In this document: positions 24,290-33,662 of the stretch, piece after piece
Layout: each line of letters opens with the position of its first letter
How positions within the stretch are numbered: position 1 is the first letter of the stretch
Source of the DNA: Rhodospirillaceae bacterium
GTDB lineage: Bacteria; Pseudomonadota; Alphaproteobacteria; Rhodospirillales; Rhodospirillaceae
Assembly (NCBI GenBank): GCA_009694245.1
Contig: SHVO01000015.1
Coordinates: 1 to 33,662, forward strand
Direction: 5' to 3'
Length of the DNA: 33,662 nucleotides
The notes under the pieces: model-generated
What the model was told of the DNA's origin: nothing
Database searches by the model: none
Seen by the model: only the letters and a program-made list of their open reading frames with translations
Position numbers and translations under genes: made by a program

Positions 24290-25135
24290 ATGAAAATGAA
24301 ATTCGTCAGCTATGAATATACCCACGGGCCCCGCATAGGCGCGGTGGTCGGCAACCACATTGTCGATCTTTCCGACGCCGGCCACAGCTTGCGCGCGGTG
24401 CTCACCACTGGCCCGCTAGACAATCTTCAGGCGGTTGCCGCGAAGCGTAAGCCGACCGTTGCCCTCGACCATGTCGTGTTGCTGCAAGTGATCCCCGACG
24501 CCGCTCGCATCATCTGCGTCGGGAAAAATTATCGCGACCATGTCGCCGAAATGGGCGGCGGCGTCTCCGAGAACCCGGTTTTATTCATGCGCACGCCCCA
24601 GTCTCTCGTTGGGCACCGCCAGTCGATCGTCTGTCCCATCGCCTCGAGGGAATACGACTACGAAGGTGAATTGGCGGTGGTCATCGGCCGTGGGGGCAGG
24701 CGGATCCTGCCCGAGCGCGCTCTTTCGCACGTCGCTGGCTATACGTGTTTTCTCGACGGAAGCATGCGTGATTTTCAAAAACACTCTTTCACCGCCGGGA
24801 AGAACTTTGATTCTTCCGGCGCCTGTGGTCCGTGGCTGGTCCCAGCCACCGAAGTGCCCGACCCGCAGAGCCTCATGCTCACGACGCGCATTAACGGCGA
24901 AGTCGTACAGCGGGCAAGTACCGCTGAAATGATTCACTCGGTTGCTGCGATCATCTCCTATATTTCGGGGTTCACCCGCCTCGAGCCGGGCGACGTGATT
25001 TCCACGGGCACACCGTCTGGCGTCGGCGCCGCGCGCAGCCCCCCCAAGTGGCTCGCCCCAGGGGACAGGGTCGAAGTCGAGATCGAGCGCATCGGCGTGC
25101 TGGCCAATACCGTCATTTCCGAGCCGTCGGTTTAA
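24290..25135 (+). CDS. fumarylacetoacetate hydrolase family protein
   Basis: A 281-residue FAH-superfamily enzyme. IICVGKNYRDHVAEMGG opens the catalytic domain. The metal ligands are in YDYEGELAVVIG (Glu-x-Glu) and FLDGSMRDFQ (Asp), and KNFDSSGACGPWLVP, LTTRINGEVVQ and LEPGDVISTGTPSGVG are standard. Relatives hydrolyse C-C bonds of 2-oxo acids or decarboxylate oxaloacetate; the exact substrate cannot be read. The start is ATG 24290 (MKMKFVSYEY), without a strong ribosome site; ATG 24296 is an alternative. It lies 41 bp before the peptide transporter operon and may be its first gene. Confidence 0.92.
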   Translation: MKMKFVSYEYTHGPRIGAVVGNHIVDLSDAGHSLRAVLTTGPLDNLQAVAAKRKPTVALDHVVLLQVIPDAARIICVGKNYRDHVAEMGGGVSENPVLFMRTPQSLVGHRQSIVCPIASREYDYEGELAVVIGRGGRRILPERALSHVAGYTCFLDGSMRDFQKHSFTAGKNFDSSGACGPWLVPATEVPDPQSLMLTTRINGEVVQRASTAEMIHSVAAIISYISGFTRLEPGDVISTGTPSGVGAARSPPKWLAPGDRVEVEIERIGVLANTVISEPSV

Positions 25136-25176
25136 CGCCGGCTCTAGCTCCAGGAATGGGGACGTAGTCGCGAAGC

Positions 25177-26121
25177 ATGTGGTCTTATTTCGCACGGCGC
25201 GTCGCCATCGGCATCCCTACGCTCTGGGCGATCATCACCGTCTGTTTTTTCATGATGCGCCTGACGCCAGGCGGCCCGTTCGACGGCGAAGCTCCCGTGC
25301 CGCCGGAAATCCTCGCTAACCTCCGCGCCCGCTTTCACCTCGACGACCCCTTATGGCGGCAGTATCTCGACTATGTGGCTAATCTACTGCGCGGCGATTT
25401 CGGGCCCTCGTTCAAGTATCGCGACTTCAACGTCACGACGCTCATCGCCCAGGGGTTTCCGGTTAGCCTTCAAAATGGCTTTAGCGCCCTGGTCATCGCC
25501 ATCATGATCGGCGTGCCGCTCGGCATTTTTGCCGCGCTCGGTCAAAACACGCGGCGCGACTACATGGTATCGGCCGTGGCCATGACCGGTATCGTTATCC
25601 CCAACTTCATCATGGGCCATGTGCTGATCCTGGTTTTTGGCGTCTGGCTCAAGGACAGCGTCTTTCACCTGCCTGCAGGCGGCTGGGCCGATGGCGCGCT
25701 TTCTAATCGTGTACTCCCGGTCTTCTGCCTGTCGCTGCCGTATATCGCCTACCTTGTTCGCATCACGCGCGGCGGCATGATCGAGGCAATGCGCGCCAAC
25801 TATATCCGCACGGCGCGGGCTAAGGGCTTGCCGTTCCGCCTGGTGGTGCTCCGCCATGCGCTGAAATCGGCCCTGATTCCCGTTGTCACATTTTTAGGCC
25901 CGGCCACGGCCTTCCTGCTGACCGGCTCGATGGTTGTGGAAACCATATTCCAGATCCCCGGCATCGGTCGCTATTTCGTCCAGGGCGCCCTCAACCGCGA
26001 TTACACCCTGGTCATGGGGGTCACCATCCTAAGTGCCGCGCTCATCATCGCCATGAATCTGATCGTTGATCTGCTCTACAGCTTGCTCGACCCCAGGGTA
26101 CGCTACGAGGGCAAGCGATGA
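25177..26121 (+). CDS. oppB: oligopeptide ABC transporter permease, OppB-like
   Basis: A 314-residue permease with six membrane segments. The N-terminus YFARRVAIGIPTLWAIITVCFF, then MRLTPGGPFDGEAPVPPEILANL, matches OppB rather than DppB in the PGGPF and PPE-AN features. The cytoplasmic EAA loop is NYIRTARAKGLPFRLVVLRHAL. It forms the membrane channel with OppC, encoded next with a four-base overlap (ATGA at 26118). No substrate-binding protein gene precedes it in this window. Confidence 0.9.
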   Translation: MWSYFARRVAIGIPTLWAIITVCFFMMRLTPGGPFDGEAPVPPEILANLRARFHLDDPLWRQYLDYVANLLRGDFGPSFKYRDFNVTTLIAQGFPVSLQNGFSALVIAIMIGVPLGIFAALGQNTRRDYMVSAVAMTGIVIPNFIMGHVLILVFGVWLKDSVFHLPAGGWADGALSNRVLPVFCLSLPYIAYLVRITRGGMIEAMRANYIRTARAKGLPFRLVVLRHALKSALIPVVTFLGPATAFLLTGSMVVETIFQIPGIGRYFVQGALNRDYTLVMGVTILSAALIIAMNLIVDLLYSLLDPRVRYEGKR

Positions 26122-27026
26122 ACGGCATCAATCCATCGGCTCCCGCCGCCGCCGCCGAAATTGCCGCCGAGCTCTCTGGGCGCAGTTTGTGGCAGGATGC
26201 CTGGCGCCGGCTACTCGCCAACCGTGCCGCCGTTGCCGGCATGATCATTCTCTCGGCCATTGCTCTGGCTTCCGTCATCGGGCCGTTCCTGCTGCCGTGG
26301 AGCTATGACGCCATTGACTGGGAACATATCGAAGCGCTGCCGCCCGAATTTGCCACGGGGCACTATCTCGGAACCGATTCGCTTGGCCGCGACCTTCTGG
26401 CCCGAACGCTTTTCGGCGGCCGCATCTCGCTCATGGTTGGTCTTCTGGCGACCACGGCCGCCCTTTTGATCGGCGTGACGGTGGGTGCGGTCGCGGGATT
26501 TGTCGGCGGCAGAACCGACCAGCTGCTCATGCGCTTCGTCGACCTCATGTATTCGGTGCCGCTGACCTTCTTCGTGATCATTTTGATGGTGGTGTTCGGG
26601 CGCAACTTCGCCCTGATGTTCCTCGCCATCGGCGCCGTGGAGTGGCTTACCATGGCGCGGATTGTCCGCGGCCAGACACTGACACTCCGCAACAAGGAAT
26701 TCATCGAGGCGGCGCGGGCCTCGGGCGGATCCACCGCCAACATCATTGTACGCCACATTCTGCCGAACGTCCTCGGCGTGGTCATGATCTATGTGACGCT
26801 GACTATTCCTCAAGTGATTCTCCTGGAAAGCTTCCTCAGCTTTCTCGGGCTCGGCATCCAAGAGCCCATGACCAGCTGGGGTATGTTAATCAACGATGGT
26901 GCCGCCGAGTTGGAAATCAATCCGCGCACGCTGATTATTCCAGCGGCCTTCATGACGACGACATTGTTCTGCTTGAATTTCCTTGGCGACGGACTCCGGG
27001 ATGCCCTTGACCCCAAGGATCGCTAA
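26118..27026 (+). CDS. oppC: oligopeptide ABC transporter permease, OppC-like
   Basis: A 302-residue permease. The cytoplasmic N-terminus LWQDAWRRLLANRAAVAGMI leads into the first membrane segment, then HYLGTDSLGRDLLARTLFGGRISL is the OppC/DppC hallmark. The EAA loop is EFIEAARASGGSTANIIVRHILPN, and the C-terminus NFLGDGLRDALDPKDR is canonical. It pairs with OppB and is followed two bases later by the first ATPase gene. Confidence 0.92.
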   Translation: MNGINPSAPAAAAEIAAELSGRSLWQDAWRRLLANRAAVAGMIILSAIALASVIGPFLLPWSYDAIDWEHIEALPPEFATGHYLGTDSLGRDLLARTLFGGRISLMVGLLATTAALLIGVTVGAVAGFVGGRTDQLLMRFVDLMYSVPLTFFVIILMVVFGRNFALMFLAIGAVEWLTMARIVRGQTLTLRNKEFIEAARASGGSTANIIVRHILPNVLGVVMIYVTLTIPQVILLESFLSFLGLGIQEPMTSWGMLINDGAAELEINPRTLIIPAAFMTTTLFCLNFLGDGLRDALDPKDR

Positions 27027-27028
27027 AC

Positions 27029-28023
<995 letters not shown>

Positions 28024-28027
<4 letters not shown>

Positions 28028-29007
28028 CCTCGCCGCTGTTACAGGTGCGTGATCTCAAGGTTCATTTCCAGGTCCGCGCGGGCGGCATATTTTTCGGCAC
28101 CTATCTGCCGCTGAAGGCCGTTGACGGCCTCAGTTTCGATCTCTCGGCCGGTGAAACCCTGGGCATTGTTGGTGAGTCCGGTTGCGGCAAATCAACGCTG
28201 GGGCGGGCAATCTTGCAACTCCTGCCGGCCACCTCCGGCACCGTGGCTTGGCTGGGCAAGGACTTGACCGCGCTCGACCGCGCGGAATTGAAGGCCCATC
28301 GCCGGCACATGCAGATCGTCTTCCAGGATCCGCTCGCCAGCCTCGACCCGCGCATGACCGCCGGCGACATCATCGCCGAGCCTTTGCGCAATTTTGAAAC
28401 CGGGCTTTCCTCCGCCGCCATCAAGGCGAAGGTGCGGGAGATGATGGAACAGGTGGGACTTCTGCCTTCCATGGTCAATCGCTATCCCCATGAGTTCTCG
28501 GGCGGCCAGTGCCAGCGCATCGGCATCGCGAGGGCCATGATTCTCAAGCCCAAATTGGTGGTCTGCGACGAACCGGTCAGCGCGCTCGATGTTTCCATCC
28601 GCGCCCAGGTCATCAATCTGCTGATGGATTTCCAGCGCGCCTTGAATATTTCCATGCTCTTCATCAGCCACGACCTGTCGGTCGTGCGCCACATCAGCCG
28701 CCGTGTGATGGTCCTTTACCTCGGCAGGGTCATGGAACTGGCGGACCGCGACGCCATCTATGGCAAGCCGCGCCATCCCTACACCCAAGCGCTGATCTTG
28801 GCCGTGCCAATTCCCGACCCCGATAAGGAGCGCGCCAAGCCGCGCGTCCTTGTGGCGGGCGATTTGCCGTCGCCGCTCGACCCGCCGTCAGGCTGTGTCT
28901 TCCGCACCCGCTGTCCGAGGGCCACGGAGATCTGCGCCCGCGCCGTTCCGGTCCTGGAATCCGCCGGGGTTGGACATGAAGTGGCCTGCCATCATTGGCG
29001 GGATTGA
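28024..29007 (+). CDS. oppF: oligopeptide ABC transporter ATP-binding protein, OppF-like
   Basis: A 327-residue ATPase starting at ATG 28024 (TSPLLQVRDLKVHFQVRAGG). Walker A is GESGCGKSTLGR, the Q-loop is VFQDPLASLDPRM, the signature is FSGGQCQRIGIARAM, Walker B is LVVCDEPVSALDV, and the H-loop is FISHDLSVVRHI. The C-terminal GCVFRTRCPRATEICARAVP is the peptide-transporter extension. With OppD it powers uptake through OppB/OppC. The gamma-glutamyltransferase gene follows after 112 bp. Confidence 0.93.
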
Positions 29008-29119
29008 GGGGTCGCGTTTTCGATAGGTACATGCCGCATGGGTTCGCATCGGTGCCCGCCGCGGCGCCGTGCAAACTTTGGAATCGCGACACCGGCCGCA
29101 GGTATGTTATGCCTTGGCC

Positions 29120-30883
29120 ATGAAACAGTCCTTGTTTTCGCGTGCGCTGACAATTTTCCTGGCGGCGTATTTGGCAGCCGGCGCCTGGGCATTCCCCGCC
29201 GCCGCGCAAAGCGACGTGCTGCCCGAGGCCGCTACCGGGCGCTCGGCCGCGAAAGGCGGCACGGCCAAGGCCTACATGGTGGTTGCCGCCAACCCGCTCG
29301 CCGCCAAGGCCGGAACCGATATCCTAGCTGCCGGTGGCAGCGCCGCTGACGCCGCCATTGCCGTGCAGCTGGTCCTCAACATGGTTGAACCGCAGTCCTC
29401 CGGCATCGGCGGGGGCGCCTTTGCGCTGTACTGGGATGCCAAGTCCGGCAAACTCGCAAGCTACGACGGCCGCGAAATGTCACCGGCCATCGCCGAAGAA
29501 AACCGCTTTCTCACCAAGGACGGCAAGCCGATGGCCCGCATGCAGGCCATCGTCGGCGGCAAATCCGTCGGCGTACCCGGCGTCGTGCGATTGCTGGAAA
29601 TGCTTCACCAACGTCACGGCAAGTTGCCGTGGACGAAACTCTTCGAACCCGCCATCGCCATCGCCGACAACGGATTTGCCGTATCGCTAAGGCTTAACGA
29701 ACTGCTCTCCGGCGATTCCGCATTCAAGAGCACCGAGCCGGCACGCTCGTACTATTACGAACCCGATGGCAATCCTAAGGCCGTCGGTACAGCTTTAAAG
29801 AATCCGGCACTGGCGGCGGTTTTGCGCGCCATTGCTTCAAAAGGCGCCGACGCTTTCTACACCGGCGCAATTGCCGCCGACATCGTGCGGACCGTGACGG
29901 TCGCCACCAATAATCCGGCGGACATAACGCTCGACGATCTCAAGAACTATAAGGCCATTGAGAGGCCGCCGGTCTGCGGCGCTTACCGGACTTACAAAGT
30001 ATGCGGGATGGGACCGCCATCCTCCGGCGGAATTGGCGTCATCCAAACGCTGGGGATTCTTGAGGCCTTCGATTTGCGCAGGTTAGGCGCGCATTCGGCC
30101 GCGGCCGAACACCTTTTAATCGAGGCCGGCCGTCTCGCCTTCGCCGATCGTGCTGTTTATCTCGCCGATCCCGACAAAGTCACCGTGCCAACCAATGCCT
30201 TGATCGCCCGGGACTATCTCAAGCAGCGCGCCGCCCTGGTACATCCGGACAGCCGCATCGCCACTGCCGAGGCCGGCAAGGTGCCGCTGAAAGCCACCCT
30301 GGATCTCGTGCCGGCGCCGAGCCCCGAGCTGCCCGCCACCAGCCATTTTTCCATCGTCGATGCCGACGGCAACGCCCTTGCCATGTCCACGTCCATCGAG
30401 GCGGGATTTGGCTCGCGGCTGATGGTGAACGGCTTCATTCTCAACAATCAACTCACGGATTTTTCCTATCAGGATGTGGCCGAACAACGCACGGTGGCCA
30501 ATCGCGTGCAGGGGGGCAAACGCCCGCGCAGCTCGATGTCGCCGACGTTGGTGTTCAACAGCCAAGGCAAATTCGAAATGGCGCTGGGCTCGCCCCTGGG
30601 CGCGGCGATTGTCGGATTGGTCGTAAAGACCCTGGTCGGCATGATCGACTGGCAATTGACGCCGGCGGACGCTGCGGCGGCGCCGGGCGCGCTGTTTAGC
30701 ACCGGCAGCGGCGTCATCACCATCGAACGTGGACTGGAAGACACCAAACCGGCGTTAGAGGCCTTGGGCCATGAAGTACGTGTGGGTGAATTTGCCAGCG
30801 GTATCCACGTCATCCGAGTCACCAAGGACGGCCTTTTGGGCGGGGCCGATCCGCGCCGCGAGGGCGTTGTCCTCGGCAAATAG
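29120..30883 (+). CDS. ggt: gamma-glutamyltransferase
   Basis: A 587-residue precursor. A signal peptide (QSLFSRALTIFLAAYLAAGAWAFPAAA) directs it to the periplasm. GGSAADAAIAVQLVLNMVEPQSSGIGGGAF is the N-terminal signature with the substrate Arg region downstream (YDGREMSP). Thr407 in ATSHFSIVDADGNALAMS is the residue at which the precursor cuts itself and which then acts as nucleophile. NGFILNNQLTDFS and KRPRSSMSPTLVF complete the small subunit. The enzyme removes the gamma-glutamyl group from glutathione and related peptides. Start ATG 29120 was chosen for the signal peptide. Its position after an oligopeptide importer suggests that the cysteinyl-glycine or other peptides released are taken up. 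Confidence 0.95.
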   Translation: MKQSLFSRALTIFLAAYLAAGAWAFPAAAQSDVLPEAATGRSAAKGGTAKAYMVVAANPLAAKAGTDILAAGGSAADAAIAVQLVLNMVEPQSSGIGGGAFALYWDAKSGKLASYDGREMSPAIAEENRFLTKDGKPMARMQAIVGGKSVGVPGVVRLLEMLHQRHGKLPWTKLFEPAIAIADNGFAVSLRLNELLSGDSAFKSTEPARSYYYEPDGNPKAVGTALKNPALAAVLRAIASKGADAFYTGAIAADIVRTVTVATNNPADITLDDLKNYKAIERPPVCGAYRTYKVCGMGPPSSGGIGVIQTLGILEAFDLRRLGAHSAAAEHLLIEAGRLAFADRAVYLADPDKVTVPTNALIARDYLKQRAALVHPDSRIATAEAGKVPLKATLDLVPAPSPELPATSHFSIVDADGNALAMSTSIEAGFGSRLMVNGFILNNQLTDFSYQDVAEQRTVANRVQGGKRPRSSMSPTLVFNSQGKFEMALGSPLGAAIVGLVVKTLVGMIDWQLTPADAAAAPGALFSTGSGVITIERGLEDTKPALEALGHEVRVGEFASGIHVIRVTKDGLLGGADPRREGVVLGK

Positions 30884-30947
30884 TCCGATCCCTGTTTAGC
30901 GCCGGCGAAGGCCGGGATTTAGAAGACACGCGCCCTCGCGCGCGGAA

Positions 30948-31012
30948 CGATGTGACAACAAAAAGCTAGAGCAGGCAGCGTGATCCCGAATTCGCGCGGC
31001 TTGTTCTAGCGC
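30948..31012. repeat. TAGAGC element, module B plus tail of module A, at the 3' end of the VOC gene
   Basis: It aligns without gaps over 65 bp to the copy at 19811-19875 (GATGTGACAACAAAAAG, then AGAGCAGGCAGCG and CGCGCGGCTTGTTCT arms). Differences in the arms give mostly G-U pairs on the plus strand. On the minus strand the hairpin is followed by CTTTTTG. It provides the TAG stop (31006-31008) of the minus-strand VOC gene. The rest of the gap from 30884 holds a short stem CCGGC/GCCGG that may end ggt transcription. Confidence 0.7.
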
Positions 31013-31605
31013 CGGTCCATCTGGCTGATTTCAACCATATGTCCGTCCGGATCGTAAGCCAGCATGTGCTGGCCGGTTTGTGGCGAGCCGTCAGCACTAG
31101 GCTGGCTGAAGCGTCCAGGTGTGCGCTGAAAGCGCGTTCCGGATTGGCTCAATCGGCTGTACGCCGCCTGAAGGTCTGGCACCTCGATGCCGACCAGAAT
31201 GTCACCGATACCGATGCCGACCAGGTTGCCCCGCGCGCTGGGCAATTGCGGGCGGTCGTACCACAACAATGCGAGGACTCCGGCGCGGTCGTCGCCGCCT
31301 CTCAACACGACCAGGCGGCTGTGCTTGGAATCCGCCGTCAACGGCAGGTCGGCAGCGCCGAAAACGCCGCCTTGATCACCGCCTTGATCGGTGTCCGTCC
31401 CCGAAATGTCGGCGGATTTGAGCAATCCCAGCTGCTGATAAAAGTCGACCGACTTCCCGATATCGGCGACGATGAGCGTCGTTCGCTGCAGCGTCACGCC
31501 ACGGGCGGGTGGGCTTTGCGCCTCAACCGGAGGCGCCAACGCCACCATGCCTATGGCTGCGGCGAACATTACGGCCATTCTATAGATCATTACATGCATC
31601 GGCAT
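31006..31605 (-). CDS. secreted VOC (glyoxalase/dioxygenase-fold) family protein
   Basis: A 199-residue protein with a signal peptide (MHVMIYRMAVMFAAAIGMVALAPPVEA) followed by one vicinal-oxygen-chelate domain: LQRTTLIVADIGKSVDFYQQLGL, HSRLVVLRGG, VGIEVPDLQAAYSRLSQSGTRF, and the C-terminal AYDPDGHMVEISQMDRR with the usual metal-binding Glu. A periplasmic VOC protein is less common than cytoplasmic ones. The substrate is unknown. I chose ATG 31605, and 31599 or 31590 are possible. The TAG stop lies in a palindromic repeat. Confidence 0.86.
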   Translation of the reverse strand: MPMHVMIYRMAVMFAAAIGMVALAPPVEAQSPPARGVTLQRTTLIVADIGKSVDFYQQLGLLKSADISGTDTDQGGDQGGVFGAADLPLTADSKHSRLVVLRGGDDRAGVLALLWYDRPQLPSARGNLVGIGIGDILVGIEVPDLQAAYSRLSQSGTRFQRTPGRFSQPSADGSPQTGQHMLAYDPDGHMVEISQMDRR

Positions 31606-31867
31606 TGTACGCGCATCCCTTGGTGCCGCCCGGAAATGGGGTCCGATGCCGCTTCGCCACGGCCGGGCCGACGATCGATCGGGCTTGAGCATCTTATTTA
31701 ACCATGAGGCCGACTGGATTCAACCGCGACTCGCGAGTTCAGCCGGGTTTCCGCGTTGGCTGAAGAAAACAGTGGCCTTTAGGCCTTTTGACGGAATCTC
31801 GTCCAACGTCGCCGGTCTATGATAGCCGATCCGAATCCGTACTGTCACGGGCTACTGCGGGGATAGC
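31606..31867. other. divergent intergenic region before the PAS-EAL gene
   Basis: This 262-bp gap holds no recognisable gene. It includes a TTGACG (31788-31793) and a TATGAT (31818-31823) on the plus strand, but they are 24 bp apart and do not form a standard promoter. Nothing else stands out. Confidence 0.3.
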
Positions 31868-33550
31868 TTGCTAAAAGCCAAGGACACTGGGGACGACTTA
31901 ACAGACCTCTTGATGAATTCACCGACAGCCGCACGCGATCGTTTTGTCGCCTTTGCCTTCTGCTGGGCCGACATGCTCGTCGAGCTCGACACATCTCGCC
32001 GTATACTGTTCGCCGTCGGCGCCACGAAGCAGCTCTTGGGCGTCCAGCCCGAGGCGATCATCGGCCGCAATTTCATGGAACTGGTCTCGGTCAAGGACCG
32101 TGTGCTCGTCGAACAGCTGCTGTTCATGACGTCGAAGCGCGGCCGCATCGACAACGTCACCATTCGTCTACAGGGCCAAAAGGGGCCGACGCCGCCGGTG
32201 GCTTTCGCCGGCCATGTGTTGCCCGACCGAAAGGACCACTTCTTCCTGGCGTTGCGCACCCAGGCCCACCTTGACGACAAGGGCGTGGCCGAACAAGGCG
32301 TCAACCGCGATAAGAGCACGGGCTTGCTATCAAAAGATTCCTTCTCCGCGATGGCCGTGCAGACGCTCAAGGACAACAACGCCGAGCTGACTCTCGTCAA
32401 TATGACCGGCTTCCAGAGCTTCTACGACTCGCTCGATGAGGGCGAACGCCAGGTCCTGCTCAATACCGTCGGTACGACACCGCGCGCCAATTCGTTGGGC
32501 GGTGATTCGGCCGGTGAAGTCGGCGACGGCAAGTTCGGCATCGTCCATGCGGCAGGCCTCGACGTCACTGCCCTCGAAGCCAAGCTGGCCGAGGCCACAA
32601 AAGCCTTCGATCCCGCGGGCAAAGGCGTAGCCGCTCAATCCGCCACCGTCGACATGGACATGACCGGTGTCGACGAAGCCGACCTCGCCAAGGGTCTGGT
32701 TTACACCATCAACAATTTCAAGGAACAGGCCGGCGACAAGTTCAACGTCAAGGATATCGCCGCCAACATGGACAACCTGGTCAAGTAAGCCGTGCAGTCC
32801 TTGAACAAGTTCCGCAAGCTTGTCGGCGGCAATGATTTCCAGGTGGCGTTCCACCCGATCCTAAACGCGCGCACGGGTGCCATGCATCACTACAAGGCGT
32901 AGGTCCGGTTCGACGGCAAGTTCGAGGAATCGCCTTACAAATACATTACCTTCGCGGAAGAAACCGGGCTGATAGCCGAGTTCGACATCGCGATGATGCG
33001 CAAATGCATTGATTGGCTGCGCAAGAATCGCGCCGACAAAGTCTCCGTCGCCGTCAATATCTCGGGCATGTCGGTCGGCAACGATCAATACACCAAACAT
33101 CTCCACGCATTGATTGACGCCGACACCTGGTTAAAAACGTTTCTCTTGTTCGAGATCACGGAATCGGCTCGCGTCGCCGATCTGGTTCAGGCCAACAATT
33201 TCGTCCAAGGCCTGCGCAAGAAGGGCTTCCACGTATGTTTGGATGATTTCGGCGCCCGAGCCGCGAGCTTCCAGTATCTGAGCGTGCTGGAAGTGGACGT
33301 CGTCAAGCTCGACGGCAGCGCCGTCAAGAACGCGCAAAGCGCGCCGAAGGGCCGGGCCTTCCTGCGCGCACTTACAACTTTGTGCAAGACCATGGACGTG
33401 GAAACGATTGCCGAGATGGTCGAAAGCAGGGAGGGTTTGGAATTCGTGCGCGATTGCGGCGTCGAATACGTCCAAGGCTTCCTGTTCGGCAAACCCGACG
33501 CCGATCCTTGGAGTTTCATCAAGAAGATTGATCGCAAATTATTCGCGTAG
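31868..33550 (+). pseudogene. PAS/degenerate GGDEF/EAL signalling protein with two in-frame stop codons
   Basis: One frame runs from a TTG at 31868 (or ATG 31913) to the TAG at 33548 and is broken only by TAA 32786-32788 and TAG 32900-32902. Segment 1 is PAS-like (FCWADMLVELDTSRRILFAVG, QLLGVQPEAIIGRNFMELV). Segment 2 resembles a GGDEF fold with GDGKFG in place of GGDEF. Segment 3 is an EAL domain: VAFHPILNARTGAMHHYKA-stop-VRFDG, NISGMS, LLFEITESARVAD, LDDFGARAASFQYL, VKLDG, IAEMVE and VQGFLFGKP. The signature EAL reads K-A-stop, so the metal-binding Glu is also lost. The final TAG begins a palindromic repeat. Confidence 0.8.
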
Positions 33551-33606
33551 AGCATTTTCCGGAAAAGTGGTCTCCGATTTTCCGTAAGAAAATGCGACCA
33601 AATCAA
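33548..33606. repeat. TAGAGC element, module A only, at the 3' end of the PAS-EAL gene
   Basis: TAGAGCATTTT opens the element. The outer arms GCATTTT (33552-33558) and AAAATGC (33589-33595) and inner arms GGAAAA (33561-33566) and TTTTCC (33578-33583) form a two-step hairpin, ending GCGACCAAAT. It corresponds to module A at 16286-16366. Its first three bases are the stop codon of the gene before it. Confidence 0.7.
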
Positions 33607-33662
33607 GCCTTCGCGTAGCCTTTGATTTTCTCGACCATCGAAACCAATCCGTTGCGGCGGCT
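33603..33662 (-). CDS. 3' end of an unidentified minus-strand gene (partial)
   Basis: The window edge shows an open minus-strand frame ending SRRNGLVSMVEKIKGYAKA and stopping with TGA at 33603-33605, directly beside the repeat. Nineteen residues are too few to name the protein. Confidence 0.4.
   Translation of the reverse strand, partial: SRRNGLVSMVEKIKGYAKA

Noticed and set aside
31788-31823. Promoter TTGACG/TATGAT before the PAS-EAL gene
   Set aside because: The spacing is 24 bp, well outside the range for a sigma-70-type promoter.
31868-32788. A stand-alone PAS gene followed by a separate EAL gene
   Set aside because: The same frame continues across the TAA with recognisable protein (KFRKLVGGNDFQVAFHPI), so one interrupted gene is the simpler reading, although a truncated product may still be made.

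Overview
The window looks like a chromosomal segment of a free-living, GC-rich alphaproteobacterium, possibly a metagenome-assembled genome. The main pointers are a Fur-family regulator of the Irr type, an IalB-family secreted protein, an SH3-domain protein and a uracil-DNA glycosylase relative typical of the class, and short palindromic intergenic repeats. I see no rRNA, tRNA, phage, transposase, plasmid or CRISPR feature.

Layout. 1-5.0 kb: Bax-inhibitor-1 protein, then a ybbP-ybbA exporter pair divergent from a tesA-like esterase, the same arrangement as in E. coli. 5.0-8.3 kb: small housekeeping genes (thpR, a low-molecular-weight phosphatase, a Sir2 deacylase, a nonsense-interrupted uracil-DNA glycosylase gene, a small metallopeptidase, a pterin dehydratase). 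8.4-11.2 kb: CoA chemistry, with a two-subunit 3-oxoacid CoA-transferase facing a MaoC hydratase / CoA-ester lyase pair. 11.3-16.3 kb: a SpoU methyltransferase, IalB, a decayed pabB-pabC pair, a 2-hydroxyacid dehydrogenase and an SH3 protein. 16.4-19.6 kb: irr, rubrerythrin, a GlpC/HdrD-like iron-sulfur protein and DUF3501 in one direction, with a good promoter and an Irr-box-like palindrome. This is probably an iron/peroxide-stress module. 19.8-21.4 kb: glycerol kinase between two copies of a palindromic repeat. 21.4-24.2 kb: a decayed cyclic-nucleotide-binding protein, a MarR regulator with a palindromic operator, a small unknown gene, tandem hairpin repeats and a decayed fasciclin protein. 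24.3-30.9 kb: an FAH-family hydrolase, an oligopeptide ABC importer (oppBCDF-like, no binding protein) and gamma-glutamyltransferase, fitting uptake and breakdown of peptides. 31-33.6 kb: a secreted VOC protein, a PAS/EAL signalling gene with two in-frame stops, and the 3' end of an unknown minus-strand gene.

Two themes stand out. First, six genes are broken but still easy to recognise (UDG, pabC, pabB, cNMP-binding, fasciclin, PAS-EAL). Their lesions are single-base frameshifts, nonsense codons and two internal deletions that remove catalytic residues. This suggests either recent gene decay or base errors in the assembly, although base-calling error would not explain the deletions. Second, a short palindromic repeat family with TAGAGC at both ends sits exactly at gene ends. 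In four genes (DUF3501, glpK, VOC, PAS-EAL) the TAG of the repeat is the stop codon. Other notable structure includes an AT-rich cluster of GGTACC palindromes between two convergent genes and matching MarR-type sites on both sides of marR.
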